Source: Aeromicrobium senzhongii
Lineage (GTDB): Bacteria > Actinomycetota > Actinomycetes > Propionibacteriales > Nocardioidaceae
Assembly (NCBI RefSeq): GCF_014334735.1
Contig: NZ_CP060587.1
Coordinates: 2,852,001 to 2,916,000 of the forward strand
Direction: 5' to 3'
Length of the DNA: 64,000 nt
The notes under the pieces were generated by a model. That model saw only the letters and a list, made by a program, of their open reading frames with translations. It searched no databases and was not told where the DNA came from. A program made the translations under genes and the position numbers. Numbering within the stretch: position 1 is the first letter of the stretch; each line of letters starts with the position of its first letter. Below are positions 43,714-52,346 of the stretch, in pieces.

Positions 43714-43780
43714 CTCCACTTTTGGAACCGGATCCACGTCGATCGGCCGGTGGAACGTGGATCCAGTTCCAAAAGTGGAG
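43714..43780. repeat. Long inverted repeat between convergent genes (copy 1)
   Basis: Arms of about 26 bases (CTCCACTTTTGGAAC... and ...GTTCCAAAAGTGGAG) with a single mismatch, separated by a 15-base loop. It lies between the acyl-CoA dehydrogenase stop and the converging lipoprotein gene. Loop and arms do not look like coding DNA. It should form a very stable hairpin and probably ends transcription both ways; it resembles a second element at 47648-47713 in size and A/T core. Confidence 0.85.
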
Positions 43781-43805
43781 GGAGTAGGACGGGGACGAGC
43801 GACGG

Positions 43806-44489
43806 TCAGGCCGGCGGGCTCAGCAGTGCGTCGGCGTCGACCGAGGTCTCCCAACTCGGGTTGGGGCTGCGGCCCGGCCACACGTAGTTGCCGCCCCTCG
43901 AACCCTTCAGCCGTGCCAGACCGACGTAGGCGTCTGCGCCCCGGGTGGAGTCCGGTCCGACGACGATCAGCACCTGCTCGCCAACCCCGGCGTGCTCCAC
44001 GCCGTCGGACCGGAAGTCGACCCACTCGTCAAGCTCGCCCGGTTCCAGTTCTCGGCCGAGCTTGCCCTCGAAGTCCGAGCGGACCTGGGAGACCTGGACC
44101 AGACCACCCTGTTCGCGGACCTCGACGGTCGTCGGCCGCGAATCGTCCCGCTGCCGAGTGACGTCCACGGTCAGGATCGTCTCGACGACGTTCGCGGGCT
44201 GGGTCACCAGCGGGCGAGTCGCGGTGACCGTGCCCTCGATGACGTTCGTGACGGAGGCCTCGTGCGCGAACTCCGCGAGCGTCGGCACAAAGAACGTCCT
44301 CACCCGTTCGCCTTCCATCTCCACCACGTGGCGTGGGGTCGGGACCGTCGGGCTCGGGTCCGTGCGCCATCGGTAGCCGGGCGCGTCGCCGCTCTGTGCG
44401 TTGGGGGTGCACGAACCCAAGGCCACGACGGCCGCCAGCAGCAAGCCTGCTGCATGCCTGCGGCCCCACTGTCGGGCTGGAGTCATCAC
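43806..44489 (-). CDS. Putative lipoprotein, unknown function
   Basis: A 227-residue exported protein. N-terminus MMTPARQWGRRHAAGLLLAAVVALGSC ends in a lipobox (ALGSC), and mature residues after Cys are polar. The chain is mostly beta-rich with HEASVTNVIEGTVTAT and VDVTRQRDDSRPTTVEV; the C-terminus has VLIVVGPDSTRGADAYVGL. GTG 44489 is the longest start and ATG 44486 the alternative. No family recognised. It converges with the acyl-CoA dehydrogenase and is followed by the 67-base inverted repeat. Confidence 0.72.
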   Translation of the reverse strand: MMTPARQWGRRHAAGLLLAAVVALGSCTPNAQSGDAPGYRWRTDPSPTVPTPRHVVEMEGERVRTFFVPTLAEFAHEASVTNVIEGTVTATRPLVTQPANVVETILTVDVTRQRDDSRPTTVEVREQGGLVQVSQVRSDFEGKLGRELEPGELDEWVDFRSDGVEHAGVGEQVLIVVGPDSTRGADAYVGLARLKGSRGGNYVWPGRSPNPSWETSVDADALLSPPA

Positions 44490-44671
44490 TCACCCATCCG
44501 TCGGACCGATCTCTGAGAGCGCACACTATCGACCATGTGACCCGGAGTTACACCCAACAGGTTGAACCGGCCGGAACGACCCCACGCCGACGAGCACCGA
44601 AGAATGAACGGGACGCGCTCCGCCGATGAGTCCTCGACGAGATCGCGGCGGCGGCCCTCTAGGCTGACGAG

Positions 44672-45181
44672 GTGCACCTGACCCGACGGCGTTGGTACCT
44701 CGTCGCGGCGCTGATCGCGGCGCTCGCGTGGGTCGCCGGTACCGCGTTCGCCGCCTCGGCGTGGGATCCGTTGCGCTCGGCCGAGGTCGTCCCGGTGGGA
44801 CAGCCTGTCGCGTCCAGCGGCGAGGACGACCTCGCCGTCCTGACCGACCTGCCACAGGCCGAACGTGACATCAGGTGCGTCGCCCGATCCGGCAAGAAGC
44901 GCACGCCGGTGCCTCCGGCCACCGTCGACATCGTGGTCGACAGTGACGGCAGCCGCTGGCACCTCCTGGGGGTGGTGTCCGACGCCCCCGACCAGACCCG
45001 GATCGTCTGCAAGCCCCGGGACGGTCAGACCGACACCGCTCGCTACGGCACCGCCCTGGTGGACCTCTCGAGCCGGGTCGGCACCGGACAGGCGATCGCC
45101 TGGACCGGCTTCATCGCGGGACTGGGGCTGGCCGGAGCCACCCTGACCGCTCGCACCCGCAGGACGTTGGCCCATGACTGA
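44672..45181 (+). CDS. Two-TM membrane protein, unknown function
   Basis: 169 residues: short basic N-terminus, TM helix at about 8-28 (WYLVAALIAALAWVAGTAFA), a roughly 100-residue extracytoplasmic region with two Cys (IRCVARSG, RIVCKPRD), and a second TM helix at about 138-158 (AIAWTGFIAGLGLAGATL). Starts with GTG 44672. Its stop overlaps the next gene by eight bases. First gene of a short run with the DinB-like enzyme and the papain-like protein. No family recognised. Confidence 0.72.
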   Translation: MHLTRRRWYLVAALIAALAWVAGTAFAASAWDPLRSAEVVPVGQPVASSGEDDLAVLTDLPQAERDIRCVARSGKKRTPVPPATVDIVVDSDGSRWHLLGVVSDAPDQTRIVCKPRDGQTDTARYGTALVDLSSRVGTGQAIAWTGFIAGLGLAGATLTARTRRTLAHD

Positions 45182-45941
45182 TCTGTCCCCCTACCTCGAC
45201 GCCTGGCGTCAGTCCGTCTCCTCCGTGCTCGCGCTCGAGCCCGACGACTGGGACGTCCCGACGGACCTGCCCGGGTGGACCGCGAAGGACGTGCTGGCTC
45301 ACCTGGTGCATCTGGAGCGCGTCATGGTCGAGGGCGAGACCACGCCGATCGGCGGTTCGGCCGTGCCGGGCGACTACACCGACGCCGGCGTCGCCGCCCT
45401 GCGCGACGTCCCCGTGGAGCAGCTCAAGAAGGACCTCACCGACCTCGTCGAGCGGCGGGCCGGGGCACTGGCCGACCTGCCCGATCCCCAGGCCCTCGCG
45501 GTCAACACCCCGGCGGGCGTGGAGTGGACGTGGGAGGTGGCGCTGCGCAACCGGGCCATCGACCTGTGGACCCACGAGCAGGACATCCGCCGCGCGGTGG
45601 GCCTCCCGGGCGGCCTCGGCGACATCGGCGCCCACGTCACCACGGCGACGTTCGCGGCCGCACTTCCCTTCATCCTGGGTCGGCGCGCGAAGGCCCCGGT
45701 CGGCAGCGTCGTCCGTTGGGTCGTCACCGGCCCGGTCCCGGTGGACGCCACGATCGGCGTCGGCGAGGACGGCCGAGCCCGACCGACCGACGCCGCACCG
45801 ACGGCGACCCTGACCATGGACACCGAGACGTTCACGGTGCTGGGCGCCGGCCGCCGTGGTCCCGACGCAGTGACCGTCGAGGTCCAGGGTGACGAGGAGC
45901 TGGCCGGGCGCGTCCTGGCGTCGATGGCCGTCACGCCCTGA
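45174..45941 (+). CDS. Mycothiol-dependent maleylpyruvate-isomerase-like protein (DinB/MDMPI fold)
   Basis: A 255-residue actinobacterial protein with an N-terminal DinB-like four-helix bundle: DLPGWTAKDVLAHLVHLERVM contributes one metal His and IDLWTHEQDIRRAVG a second, the metal-site pattern of mycothiol-dependent enzymes. The C-terminal 100 residues form the second, SCP2-like domain. Starts at ATG 45174, overlapping the previous stop. Mycothiol use is inferred from family membership. Confidence 0.88.
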   Translation: MTDLSPYLDAWRQSVSSVLALEPDDWDVPTDLPGWTAKDVLAHLVHLERVMVEGETTPIGGSAVPGDYTDAGVAALRDVPVEQLKKDLTDLVERRAGALADLPDPQALAVNTPAGVEWTWEVALRNRAIDLWTHEQDIRRAVGLPGGLGDIGAHVTTATFAAALPFILGRRAKAPVGSVVRWVVTGPVPVDATIGVGEDGRARPTDAAPTATLTMDTETFTVLGAGRRGPDAVTVEVQGDEELAGRVLASMAVTP

Positions 45942-46729
45942 TGCGCGTGCGGCCCGCGGACCCCGTCCGGGCGGTCGTGCGCCTGGCGCGGTGCGGGCTC
46001 GCTCGGTGGCAGCGGCCTGCGGCAGCGCGTGAGCGCGGACCCGCGACCGCCGTCACCTGGCCACCCGAGGTGATCGGCCGACTCGAGGCCCACGTCTCGC
46101 AGCTGTCCGTCGCCGAGCGACGAGCCCTCGACCCCACCACGCATCCTCGCGACTTCCGCCAGCCCGACCAGCTGTCGTGCGGGGCGGCCGCCCTGGTCGT
46201 CTCGCGCCTGGTGCACGACCGCCCGTACGCCCTGTGGATGGCGACCGGCCACGACCCGCACGGCGATCGCACGGACTCGTCCACCGCTGCGGATCGGTGG
46301 CGGTCCGAGGTGCTCGCGATGCACCGCCGGGTGACCGGCCTGCGGGACCACGACGGCGACCTGCAGTGGCCGTGGCTGCGCATGGTCGGCACCTCGCCGT
46401 GGGGTGCCGCACGGCAGATGACCGGCGACGGCGGCTCCGGCGTGCCCGGCGCCCGGTACACGGCCCGCACGCTGGACCCGGAGGATCTCGGCACGGAGTT
46501 CGATCGGCTCATGGCCGCGGTCGAGGCGGGGCACACGGCACCGCTCTACGTGGGCAACGACCTCCGCCCGGCCCATGTGGTGCTGGCGGTGCGCGCGGCC
46601 GGCCACGACCTCGAGGTGTACGAGCCGAGCGCCGGCCGGATGGTTCGTGTCGCGCGCGACGAGTTCGCCGCCGGTAGGTTCAGCCTCGGCGGATGGACGG
46701 TGCCGTGGTTCGCGGTCCTGCCTCGCTGA
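45941..46729 (+). CDS. Papain-like cysteine-protease-fold protein, actinobacterial family
   Basis: A 262-residue protein of unknown substrate. I see a possible catalytic Cys in QLSCGAAALVVSR near 78 and a possible His in RPAHVVLAV near 208, followed by LEVYEPSAGRM, in the order and spacing expected of a papain-like peptidase or C39-type fold. No signal peptide, no TM helix. Its ATG shares a base with the stop of the mycothiol-type enzyme (TGATG), so the two are coupled. Function is unknown; peptidase activity is inferred from two motifs and needs a structure comparison. Confidence 0.6.
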   Translation: MRVRPADPVRAVVRLARCGLARWQRPAAARERGPATAVTWPPEVIGRLEAHVSQLSVAERRALDPTTHPRDFRQPDQLSCGAAALVVSRLVHDRPYALWMATGHDPHGDRTDSSTAADRWRSEVLAMHRRVTGLRDHDGDLQWPWLRMVGTSPWGAARQMTGDGGSGVPGARYTARTLDPEDLGTEFDRLMAAVEAGHTAPLYVGNDLRPAHVVLAVRAAGHDLEVYEPSAGRMVRVARDEFAAGRFSLGGWTVPWFAVLPR

Positions 46730-46742
46730 GATCGGAGAGAAC

Positions 46743-47633
46743 ATGGGTTGGGACACGTCCGCGATCGGTGACCTGACGGGCCGCCGCGCCCTGGTCACCG
46801 GGGCCACGAGCGGGATCGGCACCGAGACGGCGCGCGAGCTGCTGCGCCACGGCGCCGAGGTGGTCATCACCGCACGCGACGATCGCAAGGCCGCCGCCAC
46901 GGTCGCCGAGCTCGGTGACGTCGAGGTCGTCACGCTCGACCTGGCGGACCTGCCCGGCACGATCGCGGCCGCCCAGGGCGTGGTCGACGCGGGCCGTGGC
47001 TTCGACATCGTCGTGAACAACGCCGGCGTGATGATCCCGCCGTTCACCCGCACGATGGACGGCTTCGAGCTGCAGATCGCGACGAACCACCTCGGCCACT
47101 TCGCGTGGAACGCCACCCTCTGGCCGCTGCTGCGCGAGGGAGGCACCCGCATCGTGACGGTCTCGTCGCTGGCCCACTCGATGACCAAGGGCATCGACCT
47201 GCGCTCGCTGGAGCCGAAGGGCGACCCCCGCCGCTACAAGAAGTGGCGCTCGTACGCCGAGTCCAAGCTGGCGAACCTGCTGTACACGAAGGAGCTCGAT
47301 CGCCGGGTCAAGGCAGCCGGGCTCGACGTCGTCTCCGTGGCCGCGCACCCGGGCCTCAGTTCGACGAACCTGACCAAGCCCGGCGGCATCGCGCTGCACA
47401 GCCTCTCGACCGCGTTCACCCAGCCGGCCCGCGCCGGGGCGTGGCCCTCGCTGCGCGCGGCCACCGACCCGGAGCTGACCGGCGGTGAGTACCTGGGCCC
47501 GGACGGCTTCCGCCAGACCCGCGGCCGGCCCCGGTTGGTCGGCATGACCCCGGCCGCGCGTGACCCCGAGTTGGCGGCCGAGGTGTGGTCGGCCAGCGAG
47601 ACGGCCACCGGCGTCGTCTTCGACGTGGCCTGA
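46743..47633 (+). CDS. SDR-family NAD(P)-dependent oxidoreductase
   Basis: A 296-residue short-chain dehydrogenase of the retinol/WW-domain-oxidoreductase-like group: GATSGIG at 20-26, DIVVNNAGVM, TNHLGHFAW, SSLAHS and the Tyr-Lys pair in SYAESKLANL. Start ATG 46743 with GGAGAG upstream. Ends beside the long inverted repeat at 47648-47713. Substrate unknown. Confidence 0.9.
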   Translation: MGWDTSAIGDLTGRRALVTGATSGIGTETARELLRHGAEVVITARDDRKAAATVAELGDVEVVTLDLADLPGTIAAAQGVVDAGRGFDIVVNNAGVMIPPFTRTMDGFELQIATNHLGHFAWNATLWPLLREGGTRIVTVSSLAHSMTKGIDLRSLEPKGDPRRYKKWRSYAESKLANLLYTKELDRRVKAAGLDVVSVAAHPGLSSTNLTKPGGIALHSLSTAFTQPARAGAWPSLRAATDPELTGGEYLGPDGFRQTRGRPRLVGMTPAARDPELAAEVWSASETATGVVFDVA

Positions 47634-47647
47634 GCGCCTCCCCCCGT

Positions 47648-47713
47648 CCCGAGATTTGCTCTCTTTTCCACCTTTCAACCGGTCTCAAAGGTGGAAATGG
47701 GAGCAAATCTCGG
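47648..47713. repeat. Long inverted repeat between convergent genes (copy 2)
   Basis: Arms starting CCCGAGATTTGCTC and ending GAGCAAATCTCGGG, extending to about 30 bases with a small internal interruption, with TTCCACCTTT / AAAGGTGGAA inside. It lies between the SDR stop and the converging MFS gene. A very stable hairpin, likely ending transcription in both directions. Shares the TTTCCAC/GTGGAAA-type core with the element at 43714-43780. Confidence 0.85.
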
Positions 47714-47734
47714 GACTGGGCGGGACGGGGTGGG

Positions 47735-49006
47735 TCAGCCGATCCGCGCGTGGCGGGCCCAGCGGCCCGGGTCGTCGCGGATCATGCGGGCGCGGGTCTT
47801 CACGCGGTAGCGCCAGACCTGCAGCAACCCGAGGGCCCAGAGCACGTACTGGAAGCTCATCGCGGCCTTGAAGTTCTGGCCGGTGGCGTCGAGGATCACG
47901 CCGACGGCGATGACCGTGATGAGACTGGCGAGGAACCCCGCCTGGTTGACGATGCCTGTCGCGGTCGACAGCCGGTCGATCGGGTTGGACGTGCGCACGA
48001 GGTCGAAGCCGATCATCGAGGCCGGTCCGCCGACGCCCACGACGATCACCATCACGACCAGCAGCCACCCCGGAGCGTCGCCGGGCCACGCCAGCACGGC
48101 CGTCCAGACCACGACGATCGCCGAGACGATCGTGAGGACGATCGTCGACCGGTGCCACGGATGGTTGCCGATGAGCCGGCCCAGCACGGGCCCGGCAATC
48201 ATGACCGCGACGACCATGAGGGTCAGCAGCGTGCCGGCGAACGTCTCGGAGGTGTGCTCACCGCGCACGAAGAACGGGTAGCCCCACAACAGCCCCAGCA
48301 CCGTCGAGCTGAACTGGGTCACGAAGTGCATCCAGAAGCCCAGCCGGGTGCCCGGGTGCTCCCACGAGGCGCCGAGGGACGTGCGGATGTTGGTCCATGA
48401 CAGCGCGGCGCCGCGCACCGAGCGCGCCTTCGGCTCATCGCGGACGAACGCGAGCACGGCGACCGTGATGACCAGGCCGAAGCCCGCGGCGAGCAGATAG
48501 GCCTTCGTCCAGCCGAGCTGGCTCAGGGCCCAGGTCATCGGGACGGCCGCGATGATCGCGCCGAGCTGGCCGATCGGACCGGTCAGCAGCGTGATCTGGG
48601 GGACCTTCCCCGGCGAGAACCAGGCGTTCACCAGGCGCAGCAGGCAGACGAAGGTCATGGCGTCGCCCATGCCGACGAAGAAGCGCGCCGCCAGCGCGGT
48701 CGCGTAGGACTCCGAGAACGCGAACGCCGCCTGCGACAGGGTCAGCACGACGGCGCCGGCCAGCATCACCGCGCGCGGGCCGAACCGGTCGACCGCCAGA
48801 CCCACGGGGATCTGCATGCCGGCGTAGACCAGCAACTGCAGCATGACGAAGGTCGAGAGCTGCGCGGCGCTGATGTCGAAGCGCTCGGAGGCGACCAGAC
48901 CAGCGACCGCGAGGGACGAGCGGTGGAAGACGGCGAGCAGGTAGGCGGCCAGACCGACCAGCCAGACGAGGTAGGCGCCCCGGTGATTCTGCTCCTGGAC
49001 GCTCAC
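47735..49006 (-). CDS. Major facilitator superfamily transporter
   Basis: A 423-residue, 12-helix transporter. MFS motif after helix 2: GLAVDRFGPRAVMLAGA; NAWFSPGKVPQITLLTGPIGQLGAI is the helix 4-5 region. A His near the first helix (VFHRSS) is unusual and often seen in nitrate/anion carriers. Starts at ATG 49006 and converges with the SDR. Substrate unknown. Confidence 0.88.
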   Translation of the reverse strand: MSVQEQNHRGAYLVWLVGLAAYLLAVFHRSSLAVAGLVASERFDISAAQLSTFVMLQLLVYAGMQIPVGLAVDRFGPRAVMLAGAVVLTLSQAAFAFSESYATALAARFFVGMGDAMTFVCLLRLVNAWFSPGKVPQITLLTGPIGQLGAIIAAVPMTWALSQLGWTKAYLLAAGFGLVITVAVLAFVRDEPKARSVRGAALSWTNIRTSLGASWEHPGTRLGFWMHFVTQFSSTVLGLLWGYPFFVRGEHTSETFAGTLLTLMVVAVMIAGPVLGRLIGNHPWHRSTIVLTIVSAIVVVWTAVLAWPGDAPGWLLVVMVIVVGVGGPASMIGFDLVRTSNPIDRLSTATGIVNQAGFLASLITVIAVGVILDATGQNFKAAMSFQYVLWALGLLQVWRYRVKTRARMIRDDPGRWARHARIG

Positions 49007-49048
49007 CCACCCATCCTAGGTTCGTGTCACCGGGGACGTCGCGCCGGA

Positions 49049-50251
49049 TCAGTAGGCGAGAGCCATCGCCGGGTCCTGCAGGATCGTCGCCACGTCGGCC
49101 AGGAACCGGGAGGCCTGTGCCCCGTCGGCGACGCGATGGTCGAACGTGACGGCGAGCGTCGTGACCCACCGCGGGACGACCTGCTCGTCGACGACCCACG
49201 GACGACGTGCCACCTGGCCCAGCGCGAGGATCCCGGACTGCCCCGGCGGCAGGATCGGCGTGCCGCCGTCGACCCCGAAGACCCCGACGTTCGTGAGGGT
49301 GAAGGTGCCACCCGACATCTGGTCCGGCTGGATCCGGCCGGCCCGGGCCGTCGCGACGAGCTCGTCGATGGCCCGGCCGAGGTCGACCAGCGGCAGACGC
49401 TCGGCCTCGCGCACCACCGGGACGACCAGTCCGCGATCGGTCGCGGCGGCGATGCCGAGGCCGACCGACGCCGGGTGCTCGATCGTGGACTCGTTCCACC
49501 GGGCATGCAGGTCCGGCGTGCGCGCCAGCGCGAGGCAGACCGCCCGCGCGGTGAGCAGCGTCGAGGTGACCTTGACGTCCGCGAAGCGGCGGTCGGCCTT
49601 CAACCGGTCCATGAGATCGACCGTCGCCGAGACGTCGACCGTCACCCACTCGGTCGCCTGGGGAACCTGCACGGACGCGATCATCGCCTCGGCGGTCGCC
49701 CGACGGACGCCCGTGACCGGAGCCGCTGTCGTGGCGGTGCCGGACATCACCCGGGCGAACTCCTCGACCTCGGCGCGGGTCACGGCATCACCGCGGGACG
49801 GCACCTTCGACAGGTCGATGCCGAGGTCCTTGGCCAACTTGCGCACCGGCGGCTTGGCGAGCACGCGCAGTGACAATCCGACGCTGCCGTTCCGGACGCG
49901 GTTGCGGGTGCGGCGCCGACCCGAGCTGGGGCCGTAGCCGACGAGGACCTCGCGCCTCTCCTCCGCAGCCGGGGACTCGACGAGCGGCTCCGCCAGGGGC
50001 ACCCCGCCGCCGATGTGCACGATCGCCGTGCCGACCTGGACCATCTCGCCCTCCTGCACGAGCAGCGCGCCGATGCTGCCGGCGAACGGGCTGGGCAGCT
50101 CGACGATCGACTTCGCTGTCTCGATGTCGACGAGCGGGTCGTTCACCTTGACCTCGTCGCCCACCGCGACGTGCCACGTCACGATCTCGGCCTCGGTGAG
50201 ACCCTCGCCCACGTCGGGCAGGCGGAACACCTGCGGGCTGTCGGCGCTCAT
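49049..50251 (-). CDS. bkdC: Branched-chain 2-oxoacid dehydrogenase E2 (dihydrolipoyl acyltransferase)
   Basis: The lipoyl-bearing core of the 2-oxoacid dehydrogenase complex, 400 residues. Lipoyl domain 1-80 with the modified Lys47 in DIETAKSIVE; a peripheral-subunit binding domain at about 140-180 (PPVRKLAKDLGIDLSKVPSR); the acyltransferase domain to the end, with the catalytic His in FDHRVADGAQASRF. Its ATG shares a base with the E1-beta stop. Transfers acyl groups to CoA using acyl-lipoate made by the E1 of the same operon; no E3 gene is in the window. Confidence 0.94.
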   Translation of the reverse strand: MSADSPQVFRLPDVGEGLTEAEIVTWHVAVGDEVKVNDPLVDIETAKSIVELPSPFAGSIGALLVQEGEMVQVGTAIVHIGGGVPLAEPLVESPAAEERREVLVGYGPSSGRRRTRNRVRNGSVGLSLRVLAKPPVRKLAKDLGIDLSKVPSRGDAVTRAEVEEFARVMSGTATTAAPVTGVRRATAEAMIASVQVPQATEWVTVDVSATVDLMDRLKADRRFADVKVTSTLLTARAVCLALARTPDLHARWNESTIEHPASVGLGIAAATDRGLVVPVVREAERLPLVDLGRAIDELVATARAGRIQPDQMSGGTFTLTNVGVFGVDGGTPILPPGQSGILALGQVARRPWVVDEQVVPRWVTTLAVTFDHRVADGAQASRFLADVATILQDPAMALAY

Positions 50252-51210
50252 CAGAACTCCCCCGTGACGGCCACGGCGTCGAGGATCCGCTCGACGCTGG
50301 GCAGGTGGTCGTGCTCGACCCGGCACGGCGGGTACGGCAGGTCGTAGCCGGTGACGCGCTGGACCGGCGCCTCCAACGAGTAGAAGCACTCCTGGGTGAT
50401 CCGGGTCGCCAGCTCCGCGCCCAGGCCCAGGGTGCGGGCCGCCTCGTGCACCACCACGGCGCGTCCGGTGCGACGCACCGACTCGAACACCGGACCGAGG
50501 TCCAGCGGCGACAGCGAGCGCAGGTCGATGACCTCCAGCGGGACGTCGGACTCGTCGGCGGCCGCCAGGCAGGTCTTCACGACCGGTCCGTAGCCGACGA
50601 CCGTCACGCCGTCACCGTCGCGGACGACGCGACTCTCGTGCAGGCCGAGGCCGGGCTCGTCACCCACCTCGCCGGTGTCCCAGTAGCGCTGCTTGGGCTC
50701 GAGGAAGACGACCGGATCGTCCGACGCGATCGCCTGCTGGATCATCCAGAAGGCGTCGTGCGGGTTCGACGGCGAGACGACGGTCAGGCCCGGCGTCATG
50801 ACGAACTGCGCCTCCGGGCTCTCGGAGTGGTGCTCGACCGCGCCGATGCCGCCGCCGTACGGGATGCGGATGACGATCGGCATCGCGACCGCGCCCTCGC
50901 TGCGGAAGCGCAGCCGGGCGACCTGGCTGACGATCTGGTCGTAGGCCGGGTAGACGAAGCCGTCGAACTGGATCTCGACCACGGGCCTGAACCCGCGGTA
51001 CGCCAGTCCCACCGAAGCGCCGACGATCGCCGACTCCGCCAGGGGCGTGTCCATGACGCGCTGGTCGCCGAAGTCCTTCTGCAGACCGTCGGTGACGCGG
51101 AAGACGCCACCGAGCCGGCCGATGTCCTCACCGAGCAGCAGGACCTTGGGGTCGTTCTCCATCGCTGCGCGCAGGCCCGCGTTGAGGGCCTTGCCGATGC
51201 TCAGCTCCAT
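50251..51210 (-). CDS. bkdB: 2-Oxoacid dehydrogenase E1 component, beta subunit
   Basis: A 319-residue beta subunit of the thiamine-dependent E1. Motifs: LLGEDIGRLGGVFRVTDGLQ, FDGFVYPAYDQIVSQVARLR, and IRIPYGGGIGAVEHHSESPEA. It forms an alpha2-beta2 enzyme with the alpha subunit. Overlaps the alpha stop by 10 bases. Branched-chain substrates are inferred from the family pattern and operon order. Confidence 0.94.
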   Translation of the reverse strand: MELSIGKALNAGLRAAMENDPKVLLLGEDIGRLGGVFRVTDGLQKDFGDQRVMDTPLAESAIVGASVGLAYRGFRPVVEIQFDGFVYPAYDQIVSQVARLRFRSEGAVAMPIVIRIPYGGGIGAVEHHSESPEAQFVMTPGLTVVSPSNPHDAFWMIQQAIASDDPVVFLEPKQRYWDTGEVGDEPGLGLHESRVVRDGDGVTVVGYGPVVKTCLAAADESDVPLEVIDLRSLSPLDLGPVFESVRRTGRAVVVHEAARTLGLGAELATRITQECFYSLEAPVQRVTGYDLPYPPCRVEHDHLPSVERILDAVAVTGEF

Positions 51211-52235
51211 GACCGGACCTCCTCACGCTGCGCGACGAGCTCGGGTGGGATCTGGTCGTAGACGTGCTCGAAGAGCTCGGCCAGATCGGGATCGGGCAGC
51301 TCGCCGCAGACCTGGCGCAGGTGCTCACCGAGCTCCTCGGCCTCGGCCTGGACCTCGGCGTCGAAGTCGGCGAAACCGGGGTCCGTCCGCTCGAGCAGCG
51401 ACCGCAGCCGCAGGAGCGGATCGCGCTCGGCCCACTCGTCGGCCTCGTGGGGGTCGCGGTAGCGGCTCGGGTCGTCGGACGTCGTGTGCGCGCCCATCCG
51501 GTACGTGATCGCCTCGACGAGGGTCGGACCACCGCCGGCACGGGCCTTCGCCAACGCCTCGGTGGTGACCTGGTGGACGGCCAGCACGTCGTTGCCGTCG
51601 ACGCGGACGCCCTCGAAGCCGAAGCCGGCGGCACGCTGGGCGATCGGCACCCGGGTCTGCCGCTCGAGCGGGACGCTGATCGCGTAGTGGTTGTTCTGGC
51701 AGAAGAAGACGACCGGGGCGTTGTAGGACGCGGCCCACGCGAACGCCTCGTTGGTGTCGCCCTGACTGGTGGCCCCGTCACCGAAGTACGCGACGACGGC
51801 GTCCTCCTTGCCCTCGAGCGCCAGACCGATGCCGTAGCCGACGGCGTGCAGCGTCTGGGCGCCGATGATGATCGCCGGCAGGGCGATGTTGTGGTCGGAC
51901 GGGTCCCAGCCACCCAGGCTCGTGCCGCGGAAGATGGCCAGCAGCAACGCCGGGTCGAGTCCGCGGCACCACGCGACGGCGTGCTCGCGGTAGGACGGGA
52001 AGACGAAGTCGTCGGGGGCCAGGGCCCGGCCGCTGCCGATCTGGGCGGCCTCCTGGCCGAGCATCGGGGGCCACAGGCCCAACTCGCCGTGCCGCTGCAG
52101 TGCGAACGCCTCGGTGTCGATGCGCCGGGCGAGGACGAGGTCGCGATGGAACGCGCGCAGGTCGTCGGTCGTGAAGTCGTGCGCTGCGACGAGCTGGCCG
52201 TCGGGCGCCAGGGTCTGGGAGATGGGTAGGCCCAT
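51201..52235 (-). CDS. bkdA: 2-Oxoacid dehydrogenase E1 component, alpha subunit
   Basis: A 344-residue thiamine-pyrophosphate enzyme subunit that decarboxylates the 2-oxoacid. The TPP motif is YFGDGATSQGDTNEA to FCQNN (GDG...N), with the phosphorylation-loop analogue YRMGAHTTSDDPSRY. Starts at ATG 52235 with a GGAGGCAG site. The CRP/GlxR-type palindrome lies about 80 bases upstream. First gene of E1a-E1b-E2. Confidence 0.94.
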   Translation of the reverse strand: MGLPISQTLAPDGQLVAAHDFTTDDLRAFHRDLVLARRIDTEAFALQRHGELGLWPPMLGQEAAQIGSGRALAPDDFVFPSYREHAVAWCRGLDPALLLAIFRGTSLGGWDPSDHNIALPAIIIGAQTLHAVGYGIGLALEGKEDAVVAYFGDGATSQGDTNEAFAWAASYNAPVVFFCQNNHYAISVPLERQTRVPIAQRAAGFGFEGVRVDGNDVLAVHQVTTEALAKARAGGGPTLVEAITYRMGAHTTSDDPSRYRDPHEADEWAERDPLLRLRSLLERTDPGFADFDAEVQAEAEELGEHLRQVCGELPDPDLAELFEHVYDQIPPELVAQREEVRSWS

Positions 52236-52313
52236 GACTGCCTCCTGTGCCGAGGGCGGGATCGCCGCCCTGTGGACGTGCCCCTGACTCGAGGTGGTGA
52301 GTCGTGGGACACC

Positions 52314-52333
52314 GATGTGACAGGCATCACATC
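52314..52333. promoter_or_regulatory. CRP/GlxR-type palindrome upstream of the bkd operon
   Basis: GATGTGA-N6-TCACATC, a perfect seven-base inverted repeat with the six-base spacer of CRP sites (TGTGA-N6-TCACA), in the 111-base gap between E1-alpha and the aminotransferase. Actinobacterial CRP/GlxR proteins bind the same consensus. It suggests cAMP-linked control of branched-chain 2-oxoacid use. Confidence 0.75.
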
Positions 52334-52346
52334 TGCTCCGAGGCTA

